A stretch of DNA of 64,000 nt from assembly GCF_003346715.1 (NCBI RefSeq), contig NZ_QQPQ01000023.1, forward strand, positions 28,181 to 92,180, in the 5' to 3' direction. The notes beneath the pieces are model-generated. The model saw only the letters and a list, made by a program, of their open reading frames with translations. It did not search any database and was not told where the DNA came from. This DNA is from Oceanispirochaeta sp. M1. Lineage in GTDB: Bacteria; Spirochaetota; Spirochaetia; DSM-2461. Below, piece after piece: positions 8,104-15,967 of the stretch; position 1 is the stretch's first letter, and each line of letters opens with the position of its first letter. The position numbers and the translations under genes were made by a program.

Positions 8104-9444
8104 CTAATTACTGTGTGCCAGAGGAACAAACTTGGTAAAATGGGGTATAAAAGCCATTTTAACAACACCGACGGGACCATTTCTCTGCTTGGCAATGATC
8201 AGTTCTGTCTCTATATTTTCAGGTGTTCCTTCATGACTGTCAATCCCTCTCTCTCTATGGAGGAACATAACCACATCGGCATCCTGCTCAATTGCACCTG
8301 ATTCACGGAGGTCTGCCAGGCCGGGGGCCTTACCTTCGGTCTGACGTCCTACCTGGGACAATGCAACTATAGGAATATCCAGTTCACGGGCAAGTGCCTT
8401 GAGAGACCGGCTGACCTCGGCCATCTGTTCATGCCGCGGGATTCTTTTATCTTCAAATGTAATGAGTCCAAGATAGTCAACAAATATAATTTTCACATCA
8501 AATTTACTGACCATTCGACGCGCCTGGGCTCTCAGGTCCAGAAGCTTCATATTGGGAGTATCGTCTATCCAGAGGGGGGCATCATAGATGCTGCTGGCTG
8601 CATCAGTCAGACTGTTGAAGTCTGAAGGTTTAAGCAGTCCGGTTCTGATTTTATTTGAATTAATGTTAGCCTGCAGGGACAGGAGTCTCTGCATAACCGA
8701 CAGTGTTGTCATTTCCAGTGTAAAAAAGCCACAGTTAATTTTCTGTTTTATGGCGATATTGGCGGCAACGGTCAATGCAAAAGCTGTTTTACCTACCGAA
8801 GGACGGGCTCCGATAACAATCATTTCTGATTTTTGGAATCCCGTAGTCATGGCATCCAGATCATCAAATCCGGAAGGTACACCAGTGAAATCACCTTTTT
8901 GAGAATAACGCTGTTCGATGGCGAATATGGCTTCTTTTATTACATCGCCGGCAGACTGTATGGAATCAACTGATCTTTGATCGTTGATATCAAATACCTG
9001 TCGCTCAACTTCCTCAAGTATCTCGGAAGTATCTTTAGATTCATCATGTGCCTGTGCGTGAATTTCTGCAGAAATTGTCAGGAGCCTGCGGCGAATGCTG
9101 CATTCCCGGACTATTTTTGAATAGTATTCAATATTTGCTGTAGTGGGTACTGAGGATGTGAGACCGCTGACATAGGCAGCGCCTCCTGCTCTTTCCAGAA
9201 GAGCCTCAGACTTAAGCTCTTCAATTAATGTCAGAAGGTCAACACCACTGCCTTTTTTTTCAAGCTGTTCAATAGCATTGAAAATATGCTGATTTCCTGT
9301 TCTGAAAAAATCCCCGACTCCCAGATACATACGTACAATATCCAGAGCATCGAGGTTGAAATTTATTAAGAGTGCCCCCAGTACAGCAGATTCTGCATCT
9401 TCATTATACGGAGGCACTTTATCTTTCAGGGAAACTGATTCCAT
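8104..9444 (-). CDS. dnaB: Replicative DNA helicase DnaB
   Basis: Hexameric 5'-3' helicase of the replication fork. The start is set at ATG 9444 (MESVSLKDKVPPYNEDAESAVLGALL), with AAGGAA 5 bases upstream. The open frame continues upstream, but only through the repeat DNA of the rplI tail. The product is 446 residues. The N-terminal domain (PPYNEDAESAVLGALL) is followed by the RecA-like core. Walker A GARPSVGKT ends at residue 220. IIFVDYLGLI is Walker B, and ALSQVGR is the switch region. It starts 13 bases after the rplI stop. Confidence 0.96.
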   Translation of the reverse strand: MESVSLKDKVPPYNEDAESAVLGALLINFNLDALDIVRMYLGVGDFFRTGNQHIFNAIEQLEKKGSGVDLLTLIEELKSEALLERAGGAAYVSGLTSSVPTTANIEYYSKIVRECSIRRRLLTISAEIHAQAHDESKDTSEILEEVERQVFDINDQRSVDSIQSAGDVIKEAIFAIEQRYSQKGDFTGVPSGFDDLDAMTTGFQKSEMIVIGARPSVGKTAFALTVAANIAIKQKINCGFFTLEMTTLSVMQRLLSLQANINSNKIRTGLLKPSDFNSLTDAASSIYDAPLWIDDTPNMKLLDLRAQARRMVSKFDVKIIFVDYLGLITFEDKRIPRHEQMAEVSRSLKALARELDIPIVALSQVGRQTEGKAPGLADLRESGAIEQDADVVMFLHRERGIDSHEGTPENIETELIIAKQRNGPVGVVKMAFIPHFTKFVPLAHSN

Positions 9445-9457
9445 ATGTTCCTTGAAT

Positions 9458-10069
9458 TTATTCGACAGATTCTTCGGCAGATACTTCGGGAGCGGCTTCT
9501 TCAGCAACAGCTTCTTCAGCAACAGCTTCTTCAGCAACAGCTACTTCAGCAACAGCTTCTTCAGTAGAAGCTTTAACTTCTACTTTAGCCTTAGGTTTAG
9601 CTTCGGGTTTAGAACCTTCAACCTGGACACCTTCGATGACAACTTTCAGTTCGGCAGTTTCACCACCGTAAAGTTTGATTTTTACTGTAGAATTACCTGT
9701 AACTTTGATGGAATTACCATCAATTTCAACTTTCTTCTTTTCAACAGTAAGACCAATCTTGCTGAGCTCTTCTACGATTGTAGCAGCTGTAACAGCACCG
9801 AAAAGCTTTCCTTTATCACCGGCAGGCATAGAGATGTTCAGAACTTCTTTAGCCAGACGCTCTTTGATACCCATGGCATCTTTTCTTTTTGTATCTTTTC
9901 TTTTTTCAATAGCCATTTTTTTCTGTTCAAACATGTTCAGATTGGCTTTGTTAAAAGGTACGGCCAGTTTCTTGGGGATAAGAAAGTTTCTGGCATAACC
10001 GTCAGTTACGACTTTTACATCACCTTCTTCACCAAGGCTGGAAATATCCTGATTTAATATAATCTTCAT
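9458..10069 (-). CDS. rplI: 50S ribosomal protein L9 with Ala/Glu-rich C-terminal tail
   Basis: Binds 23S rRNA near the L1 stalk. The start is ATG 10069 (MKIILNQDISSLGEEGDVKVV) with GGAG upstream. The longer open frame would begin inside the preceding gene's stop region. L9 is usually about 150 residues. This one has 203, because after the normal C-domain a tail of about 55 residues follows, rich in Ala, Glu and Val with AVAEE repeats. The tail is encoded by 15-bp tandem repeats (9491-9562). Its function is unknown. Confidence 0.94.
   Translation of the reverse strand: MKIILNQDISSLGEEGDVKVVTDGYARNFLIPKKLAVPFNKANLNMFEQKKMAIEKRKDTKRKDAMGIKERLAKEVLNISMPAGDKGKLFGAVTAATIVEELSKIGLTVEKKKVEIDGNSIKVTGNSTVKIKLYGGETAELKVVIEGVQVEGSKPEAKPKAKVEVKASTEEAVAEVAVAEEAVAEEAVAEEAAPEVSAEESVE
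9491..9562. repeat. 15-bp tandem repeats inside the rplI tail
   Basis: The unit AGCAACAGCTTCTTC begins at 9503, 9518, 9533 (one mismatch) and 9548, preceded by a partial degenerate copy. It encodes AVAEE repeats on the minus strand. Such repeats are prone to copy-number change by slippage. Confidence 0.85.
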
Positions 10070-10073
10070 GGAT

Positions 10074-11036
10074 TTACTCCTTGTCAAATATTCTGTAATT
10101 TACCCAGAGTTCGGATACACCGAGCCCTGCAATCAATATCAATAAGGCCAGATTAACACCCGGCATAACAATCAGAAAACCTGTAGTCATCAGCAGTATA
10201 CGCTGCATCTGAACAGATAATCCTTTTTTATTCATCAAACGCTTTATTATCCCAAGTCCGCGAACTGCATAACAGCCTGCGGTGATCAGAACAATATTGC
10301 TGACCCCATAGGAAGGCACTCTCCCCAGCAGATCGATTCCCCGTACTTCCATCAGCCTATCAACAAGATATAGCGTCAGTGGTACGAAAAGAAACCAAAC
10401 CCAGACTTCCGGAAGTTCCCAGCCTTCTGTTTCTGTATCAGAATCCGTTCCATTTCTGCGTTTCATTAAACTCTGTCCCAACCAAAGGGAGAAAGCAATG
10501 AAAAAGAAGTACCAGACAAGTCCGAAACTTCCAACCATATCCTGAAATATAAGGAACAACGTTTCTCCGTTCATCAAACTATCTCCCTCAAGACCGGATG
10601 CCGTGAGATTCAGCTCATTGCTGATACTCAGGATCTGGTTCAAAGAAAGAATAATCTGATCTTTTAATCCACCTGCAAAAGGCAGAAGAAGCATGCTTAA
10701 GACAGCAGTTCCTGCTGTAACAAAAGCAATTCGGACCGGAAGAGTTATTCCCTTCAATTCAAAATTACAGATATAGAGTCCTGAAACTACTAGAAACAGG
10801 ATGAATCCGTCTACATATAAAAATCCCAATGCCCCGAGAGGCCTCAGAATCATTGCCCTGAAGGCAAGAATCAGAATCACTGAAAACAGGGATGAACTCA
10901 GAAAACGTGACCTATTGCTGTCCCTTGCAGAAAACTGCAGTGGAACGGCAAAAAAAGGTGACAGTATCCCTAGATTATACAGCACAGCTGTTGTCAGGGA
11001 TATTCCTGTAATTTTTCTGATCTGACCGGTTTCCAA
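10074..11036 (-). CDS. YybS/DUF2232-like multi-pass membrane protein
   Basis: A 320-residue, strongly hydrophobic protein with about eight membrane segments. In Bacillus, the DUF2232 membrane protein YybS lies next to yybT, rplI and dnaC. Here a protein of like size and topology lies between rpsR and rplI, so the family call rests on topology and position rather than a clear motif. The stop overlaps the ribosome site of rplI, 4 bases before its ATG. Its function is not known; a membrane transport or assembly role is only a guess. Confidence 0.6.
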   Translation of the reverse strand: METGQIRKITGISLTTAVLYNLGILSPFFAVPLQFSARDSNRSRFLSSSLFSVILILAFRAMILRPLGALGFLYVDGFILFLVVSGLYICNFELKGITLPVRIAFVTAGTAVLSMLLLPFAGGLKDQIILSLNQILSISNELNLTASGLEGDSLMNGETLFLIFQDMVGSFGLVWYFFFIAFSLWLGQSLMKRRNGTDSDTETEGWELPEVWVWFLFVPLTLYLVDRLMEVRGIDLLGRVPSYGVSNIVLITAGCYAVRGLGIIKRLMNKKGLSVQMQRILLMTTGFLIVMPGVNLALLILIAGLGVSELWVNYRIFDKE

Positions 11037-11050
11037 AAAAAAGTTCCTGA

Positions 11051-11392
11051 TTATTTAGAAACGTAAGGAAGAAGAGCCAGTGCTCTTGATCTCTTAACTT
11101 CTGTTGTCAGCATTCTCTGGTGTTTTGCACAGGTTCCAGTGATTCTTCTAGGAAGAATCTTTCCTCTTTCTGTTACGAAACGACGCAGTGAATCGGGTTT
11201 TTTGTAATCAACTTCCAATCCATTCTTACAAAACTTACATACTTTTTTCTTGTAAAAAGTTCTTCTGGGTCTCATACCCGAACCTCTGTCTCCACCGCTT
11301 CTGTCTCCACCGGTTCTGGGACCAGCAGGTCTGGCATCTGCAGTATTTCCCTGTGTAGCAGGTGCTGCTGCATTCTGTGTATCTTCAGACAT
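11051..11392 (-). CDS. rpsR: 30S ribosomal protein S18 with N-terminal extension
   Basis: Binds S6 and 16S rRNA on the platform of the small subunit. The conserved core ([24 protein letters not shown], then [34 protein letters not shown]) is preceded by about 45 residues rich in Gly, Ala, Arg and Asp. The length is 113, against about 75-90 in most bacteria. The CxxC pair and the later TCAKH cysteine fit the zinc-binding form of S18. It sits in the classic rpsF-ssb-rpsR order. Confidence 0.95.
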   Translation of the reverse strand: MSEDTQNAAAPATQGNTADARPAGPRTGGDRSGGDRGSGMRPRRTFYKKKVCKFCKNGLEVDYKKPDSLRRFVTERGKILPRRITGTCAKHQRMLTTEVKRSRALALLPYVSK

Positions 11393-11466
11393 GTTTTTCT
11401 CCTTCGTACATCAATTTTACTTTCCATCTCATAGTCATTCTCTTCCACGGCTCAGGGCCGAGGGAC

Positions 11467-11952
11467 TTAAAATGGAATATCATCCTCAAAGCGTTCTTTC
11501 TGAGCCGGTGGCACTGAATTATTCTGTTCAGGCTTATTGTATGACTCAAAAGGTTGAGAATTTTTCGGGGGTGGCGTTCCCTGGTTGTTCTGATGGGAAT
11601 TATCTCCCATCTGCCCCCTGTCGCTTCTGCTACCCAGAAGCTGAATATTTGTGGCTTCGATTGTGACTTTGCTACGCTTCATGCCGTCCTGCTCCCAGCG
11701 TTCCTGCCGGAGCTGACCTTCAACAGCAAGCTGCGTTCCTTTGCTAAGGTACTGACTTAAAGATTCCGCTCGTTTACCGAACAGAGTAACATCAAAAAAG
11801 TTGGCCTCATCAACCCATTGATCACCCTGTTTCCGTCTACGATTAACGGCCATGCCCATTTTAGCAATGGCCCATCCTGTATTTGTGTACTGGAGTTCTG
11901 CATCTCTTGTAAGTCTACCGACTAGAATAACGCGATTTAAATCTTCTGCCAT
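11467..11952 (-). CDS. ssb: Single-stranded DNA-binding protein
   Basis: A 161-residue SSB. The OB-fold covers about residues 1-110 (LNRVILVGRLTRDAELQYT ... VEGQLRQERWEQDG). A Gln/Asn/Pro-rich linker follows, and then the acidic tip DDIPF, which recruits replication and repair proteins. It lies between rpsF and rpsR, the standard bacterial arrangement, 12 bases after rpsF. Confidence 0.97.
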   Translation of the reverse strand: MAEDLNRVILVGRLTRDAELQYTNTGWAIAKMGMAVNRRRKQGDQWVDEANFFDVTLFGKRAESLSQYLSKGTQLAVEGQLRQERWEQDGMKRSKVTIEATNIQLLGSRSDRGQMGDNSHQNNQGTPPPKNSQPFESYNKPEQNNSVPPAQKERFEDDIPF

Positions 11953-11964
11953 GGGAACTCCTTA

Positions 11965-12246
11965 TTATTTCTCTTTTTTTACAAAAAGATACTTGAGAAG
12001 AGATGTCTCTAACTTGAGAGCATCTTCAATCTTAAGGATTCCTGCGGGATCGGCGTCAATATTGAACAGGTGGTAATGACCACGCTCTTCTTTTGTAACG
12101 GGATAAGCAAGCAATCTGTCACCCATATCTTCTTCTGAAGTAATGGTAACTCCGTTCTTTTCAAAAATGGCTTTAACATTTTTCAGACCGGTTGCATAGT
12201 TGTCTTCCTTTACGCGGAAAACTGCTGTAAATTCATAGGATCTCAT
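11965..12246 (-). CDS. rpsF: 30S ribosomal protein S6
   Basis: A 93-residue S6 with the ferredoxin-like fold pattern. The N-terminus is MRSYEFTAVFRVKEDNY. The conserved block LLAYPVTKEERGHYHLFNI lies mid-protein and LLKYLFVKKEK at the end. It partners with S18, which is encoded two genes downstream. It is the first gene of the rpsF-ssb-rpsR-(yybS)-rplI-dnaB-comFB operon, with an AAGGAGG-type site before the ATG. Confidence 0.96.
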   Translation of the reverse strand: MRSYEFTAVFRVKEDNYATGLKNVKAIFEKNGVTITSEEDMGDRLLAYPVTKEERGHYHLFNIDADPAGILKIEDALKLETSLLKYLFVKKEK

Positions 12247-12306
12247 TCTATCCTCCTTACGGACATTAATGATTTGCTCATACCGAGCAAATAAAGAGGC
12301 TGTGGA

Positions 12307-12335
12307 AAAATAACATAAGAGCTAATTGATGTCAA
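12307..12335 (-). promoter_or_regulatory. Sigma70-type promoter of the rpsF operon
   Basis: On the minus strand there is TTGACA (12335-12330), a 17-bp spacer and TATTTT (12312-12307). It lies about 60 bases upstream of the rpsF ATG. On the plus strand, TATAAT at 12361-12366 may serve the divergent gene at 12392, without a good -35. Confidence 0.8.
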
Positions 12336-12391
12336 GCTAAATGCCCATCTTGCCGACACATATAATACACAATATTGTATCGGAGTGAAAG

Positions 12392-12844
12392 ATGAGCGAG
12401 AAGGTTCATTATGAAGATAATCTATTTTACCTGCATACTGAAATTACAAATATCCAGAACGGCCTGAAACTATCTATCGACAGCGAGTTCTTCGCATCGA
12501 GGATAGTACAGCAAATTTTTGCCGTTGATACCGTATTAAACAGACATTATACCCTGCTCAAAGAGAATCCTTATCTGATAAGACGGAACGACTTTCTCTT
12601 TTCAATTCAGAAACTGAAAACCAAACTGGCGGCTCTAATCGAGTTTGCAGAGGAAAAAAAAGGTTTTTTTTCTGAAAAAGACAGGGAGAGGTTTCCCGAA
12701 CTGAAACGGAAAATGGCTTTACATCTGGAGGATGTACAATCCATACGCCGGGAAATCAGTGAAAACCTTCGAAATTCAACAGAGGACAATTCAAGTCTCT
12801 CATCAAGTGAGTACGAGTTATTAATGCAGCAGGGGGAAGACTGA
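12392..12844 (+). CDS. Small cytoplasmic helical protein, function unknown
   Basis: A 150-residue protein without signal peptide or membrane segment. It is rich in charged residues and leucine, and predicted mostly alpha-helical with coiled-coil tendency in the second half (LKRKMALHLEDVQSIRREISENL). I do not recognise the family. The start has a CGGAG site 6 bases upstream, and a TATAAT box lies at 12361. It is transcribed alone, divergent from rpsF. A GGGGGA/TCCCCC hairpin overlaps its stop codon (12830-12855), but it lacks a T-tract. Confidence 0.7.
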   Translation: MSEKVHYEDNLFYLHTEITNIQNGLKLSIDSEFFASRIVQQIFAVDTVLNRHYTLLKENPYLIRRNDFLFSIQKLKTKLAALIEFAEEKKGFFSEKDRERFPELKRKMALHLEDVQSIRREISENLRNSTEDNSSLSSSEYELLMQQGED

Positions 12845-12914
12845 GCTCCCCCCTGACCACATGTTATGCATATTTGTGTTTGAGACCAGCCCTTGTGTTA
12901 TAGGCTGTTAATTA

Positions 12915-13931
12915 TCAGGCAGGAGTATATTCGTTTCCGACTTTTCTTGCTCTCACAGGTGTATCCAGATCAATTCCAAGTTCCAACCCCGTTTCTACCA
13001 ACAGATTCCATCCGGCTGCAAGTTCTACGTAATCCTGGAAATCACCGGCATCCGGTATAACCACAGAGTGGGTAAAAGATGTCTTACGCGCAGCTATTGA
13101 GATAATTTTGACCCCCACAGCGTCTGTCAGACATTTAATGAATTTTTCCTCTTCCTCTTCAAAGGGATCTACTACAATCAGTACGTCATCTGAATTCATA
13201 ACCTCTTCAATACCGTGAGCGGCATATGTACCCTCGAGAAAATCAGATTTCTTTCGGGTAATTTCGTTTGTTTTAAGAGTCAGTTCTTCTGCGACACCCG
13301 TATTCCTGCCTGCAAAATAGATCATGCCGGCACCGGCGATAAGCTTCGTAACTTCAGGATCAATTTCCAGTGTCAGTGCTTTTTCCACAGCATCAGCAAC
13401 TCCGGCAAGATCCTTTAGATCCTCTCCTTTAAGACCGGCACGAACCGCATCGTAAAAAAGAGCCTGTTCGGCAACACTTTTTGTGGCCGCTACTGCGTCT
13501 TCTCCGCCGCAGTTCAGAACAAAGGTGGATTTGCAGTAACTCTCAAGTGTTGAATCTTCAGAGGCTGTGACACCGTAGAGACCGGTATGTCCGGCTTTTT
13601 TCAGCTTATCAAAGAGCCTGATCAGCTCCTTGGTTCTTCCTGAGTTGGATGATCCGAAAACAGTTTTATTTTTCAGATCATAATCCATGGCCTGTGTGGA
13701 ACCTTCGGTGATAAACCTGGTGGATTCACCCTTCATCAGTGACTGGGAAATGGCTCTTTTCGCCGGGAAAATACGGCTGGAGCCCTCTCCTGTCAGAAGG
13801 ACCTCATTGCTGGCCTTTACATCATCCACATAGACATCAAGATTGGGAATATCAAACTCCCTGATGACCCGTGGTGTTTCAAGCATTTCACGGCACAGTG
13901 CAAATTTCTGATATTTTTCGTTATTATTCAT
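12915..13931 (-). CDS. SIS-domain sugar isomerase/deaminase-like protein
   Basis: A 338-residue protein with two SIS domains, like the isomerase half of GlmS. The first has LTGEGSSR (47-53) and the phosphosugar loop GSSNSGRT (93-100), then AATKSVAEQ. The second has YFAGRNTGVAEELTLKTNE and EGTYAAHG. There is no glutaminase domain. Archaeal GlmD and bacterial NagB-II enzymes of this build convert glucosamine 6-phosphate to fructose 6-phosphate and ammonia. The upstream deacetylase and phosphofructokinase fit that role. AgaS- or FrlB-like activity on another aminosugar is possible. Confidence 0.8.
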   Translation of the reverse strand: MNNNEKYQKFALCREMLETPRVIREFDIPNLDVYVDDVKASNEVLLTGEGSSRIFPAKRAISQSLMKGESTRFITEGSTQAMDYDLKNKTVFGSSNSGRTKELIRLFDKLKKAGHTGLYGVTASEDSTLESYCKSTFVLNCGGEDAVAATKSVAEQALFYDAVRAGLKGEDLKDLAGVADAVEKALTLEIDPEVTKLIAGAGMIYFAGRNTGVAEELTLKTNEITRKKSDFLEGTYAAHGIEEVMNSDDVLIVVDPFEEEEEKFIKCLTDAVGVKIISIAARKTSFTHSVVIPDAGDFQDYVELAAGWNLLVETGLELGIDLDTPVRARKVGNEYTPA

Positions 13932-13960
13932 TCTTATTTCCTTATATGATCAAGGCTGCA

Positions 13961-14737
13961 TTACAGGCTTGAGGGTTTTGTAATTAAATTTGATTTTAAA
14001 ACTTCCTGAATCAGGGGATCTTTCTGAAATCCGCCGCCAAGGTGCTGCCAGAAACATTCGGCGTATTCCACTCCCACCATCTGACCGAGTTCCGCAGAGA
14101 ATTTTTTCATTTCTCCAAAAAAATCATCAATTTTATGCATATGTTTCATCAGATCCATCTGTGAGAGATGGCATCCCAGCATCTCAAGTTTAGTATCAAT
14201 TACCGAGCTGATATCTATAAAGAAGTGAGGATCGGGTATGGGAAAGCCAAGGGGATCAGAGAGGCTCATGGGAGCACTGTGATACAGCAATGGTGTCACA
14301 GGCAGAGGCTTCTCTTTTGAAGGGACATTGGGGAGAGCTGACACTATGGCTGCGGCATCACATATTAGCGATGTTGCCCGGTGATCAGGATGATAATCAT
14401 TGGAAATATGAGTGATAATTATCCCTGCCTCAACCTTCCGGATGATATCCACCATCTTGATCCTGATATCTTCATTATCAAAAACATATCCATCCCGCTG
14501 ATCCAGACAGTAATAGTCGGCATTGACTACATCCGCCGCTTTTTTAGCTTCTTCCTTTCTGATGCGGATTGTCTCTTCTTCGTCACCGCTCATACCGCCC
14601 ATCCCTCCGGCAGTCATTGTGACAATGGAGATTTTATACCCTGCATCTATGAGAAGTCTTATGGTTCCGCCGCACCAGGCTTCTGCGTCATCGGGATGAG
14701 CCTGTACAACTAGTACATTTTTATTAAAATCTGTCAT
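13961..14737 (-). CDS. PIG-L (LmbE-like) family deacetylase
   Basis: A 258-residue zinc-dependent N-deacetylase. Metal motifs: AHPDD at residues 13-17 and HPDHRAT near the middle. The family removes acetyl from N-acetylglucosaminyl groups (Dac, BshB, MshB). The start is set at ATG 14737, which has AAGGAG 7 bases upstream; a GTG one codon earlier is less likely. It lies between pfk and the SIS gene in one operon, which points to deacetylation of an N-acetyl amino sugar. Bacillithiol-type synthesis is a weaker alternative, as no partner gene is nearby. Confidence 0.85.
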   Translation of the reverse strand: MTDFNKNVLVVQAHPDDAEAWCGGTIRLLIDAGYKISIVTMTAGGMGGMSGDEEETIRIRKEEAKKAADVVNADYYCLDQRDGYVFDNEDIRIKMVDIIRKVEAGIIITHISNDYHPDHRATSLICDAAAIVSALPNVPSKEKPLPVTPLLYHSAPMSLSDPLGFPIPDPHFFIDISSVIDTKLEMLGCHLSQMDLMKHMHKIDDFFGEMKKFSAELGQMVGVEYAECFWQHLGGGFQKDPLIQEVLKSNLITKPSSL

Positions 14738-14755
14738 CACTTTCTCCTTTGAATA

Positions 14756-15967
14756 TCAGGCCTCAGGGGCCTTTATAAATTTCTTCTCCAATGCCACAAA
14801 CTCAGGAAGATCCGAGATAAGCGGCCTTATATAGCTCATAAACTTTTCGCTGACATCATTGCCACGTTCATTGATAAAATCACGGGGCATTGCCCTGGCT
14901 CTGACAGCAACATCAGAGAGAGCTGCCTGGCCGAGTGTAAATTTATCATTTTCATCCCTTTCAATGGTCACCATAACCCCTGAGGTACCCGATGCTGCCA
15001 GCCTGACCGCCTCTTCACCACAGGCAAAGGCAAAGTCAAGGTCTTCTGCTTCGGCCCTGTCAAAGGCGCTCATAATAAGAGATTCTGTTATCTGGAATTC
15101 CCCCCTGGCATTATCCAGGGCTTTAGAGAGAATTTTATGTACATTGAGAGCCACACTTGCACCGCCCATAGCACCGAACTCGGTGTTATTGAACTTATCC
15201 TTTGATTCGGCAGCACTCACAGGAGTTCCATCTTTATAAAGAAGACCTTCACTCACAACAACCGATACCCAGCCGTATTTTTCAACACAGGCCTTGGCAT
15301 CTTCAATCATTTTATCAGGATCAAGGGGAATTTCAGGACAGTAGATAAGATGAGGTGCATCCCCTTCCTTTTTTCTGGCCATGGCGGTAGATGCAGCCAG
15401 CCATCCGGCATCTCTTCCGATTGTCTGGTAAATTACAAACTGATCCACTTTTTTCATATCTTTTGCCAGCACCCCGGCCTGCTGTACATTGAGTATATTG
15501 CTTCTGGCAGCGGAGGGAAATCCCGGAGTGAAATCAGTACCGAAAAGATCGTTGTCCACGGTCTTTGGAATCCCTATACCCCGCAGTTCATAACCCTGCT
15601 CACGGCAGTAGGCTTCTATACGGTGAACCGTATCCATGGTGTCATTCCCTCCAATCAGAAAGAAAAAACGGATATCATATTTTTTAAGGACCTCAAGAAT
15701 ACGGGGGAAATCGGCATCAACCAGCTTATGCCGGGATGAACCGAGAGCCGAAGAAGGTGTTTTCCTCAGTCCCTGAATGACCTCGGGACTCTGAGCACTC
15801 AGGTCGAAGAACTGTTCATTCATAAATCCTTCAATTCCATAATTCATACCAAGAACATGAGTAATTTCTTCCTGTTCCATGGCCTTGACTATAACTCCGG
15901 CCAGGCTTGAATTAATAACAGATGTAGGACCGCCGGACTGTCCGATAACGGCTTTACCTTTAAACAT
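14756..15967 (-). CDS. 6-phosphofructokinase, pyrophosphate-type residues
   Basis: A 403-residue PfkA-superfamily enzyme phosphorylating fructose 6-phosphate. The start is ATG 15967 with GGAGG 5 bases upstream; a GTG four codons earlier would make GGAGG part of the gene. The motif IGGNDT (about 105-110) has Asp where ATP enzymes have Gly, and PKTVDND (134-140) has Lys. Both features mark PPi-dependent enzymes. The usual GGDD is GGND here. It overlaps the ROK gene by 8 bases, so it is cotranscribed with it and with the amino-sugar genes. Confidence 0.9.
   Translation of the reverse strand: MFKGKAVIGQSGGPTSVINSSLAGVIVKAMEQEEITHVLGMNYGIEGFMNEQFFDLSAQSPEVIQGLRKTPSSALGSSRHKLVDADFPRILEVLKKYDIRFFFLIGGNDTMDTVHRIEAYCREQGYELRGIGIPKTVDNDLFGTDFTPGFPSAARSNILNVQQAGVLAKDMKKVDQFVIYQTIGRDAGWLAASTAMARKKEGDAPHLIYCPEIPLDPDKMIEDAKACVEKYGWVSVVVSEGLLYKDGTPVSAAESKDKFNNTEFGAMGGASVALNVHKILSKALDNARGEFQITESLIMSAFDRAEAEDLDFAFACGEEAVRLAASGTSGVMVTIERDENDKFTLGQAALSDVAVRARAMPRDFINERGNDVSEKFMSYIRPLISDLPEFVALEKKFIKAPEA

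Noticed and set aside
9445..9537. Lys/Leu-rich N-terminal extension of DnaB
   Set aside because: It is the reverse reading of the rplI tail repeats. ATG 9444 has a good ribosome site and starts at the normal DnaB N-terminus.
9356..10057. Long plus-strand open frame rich in Phe, Ser and Asn
   Set aside because: It is the antisense shadow of rplI and the dnaB start, caused by the repeat DNA.
12830..12855. Rho-independent terminator after the 12392 gene
   Set aside because: The GGGGGA/TCCCCC stem has a bulge, overlaps the stop codon and has no T-run, so it is noted only as a hairpin.
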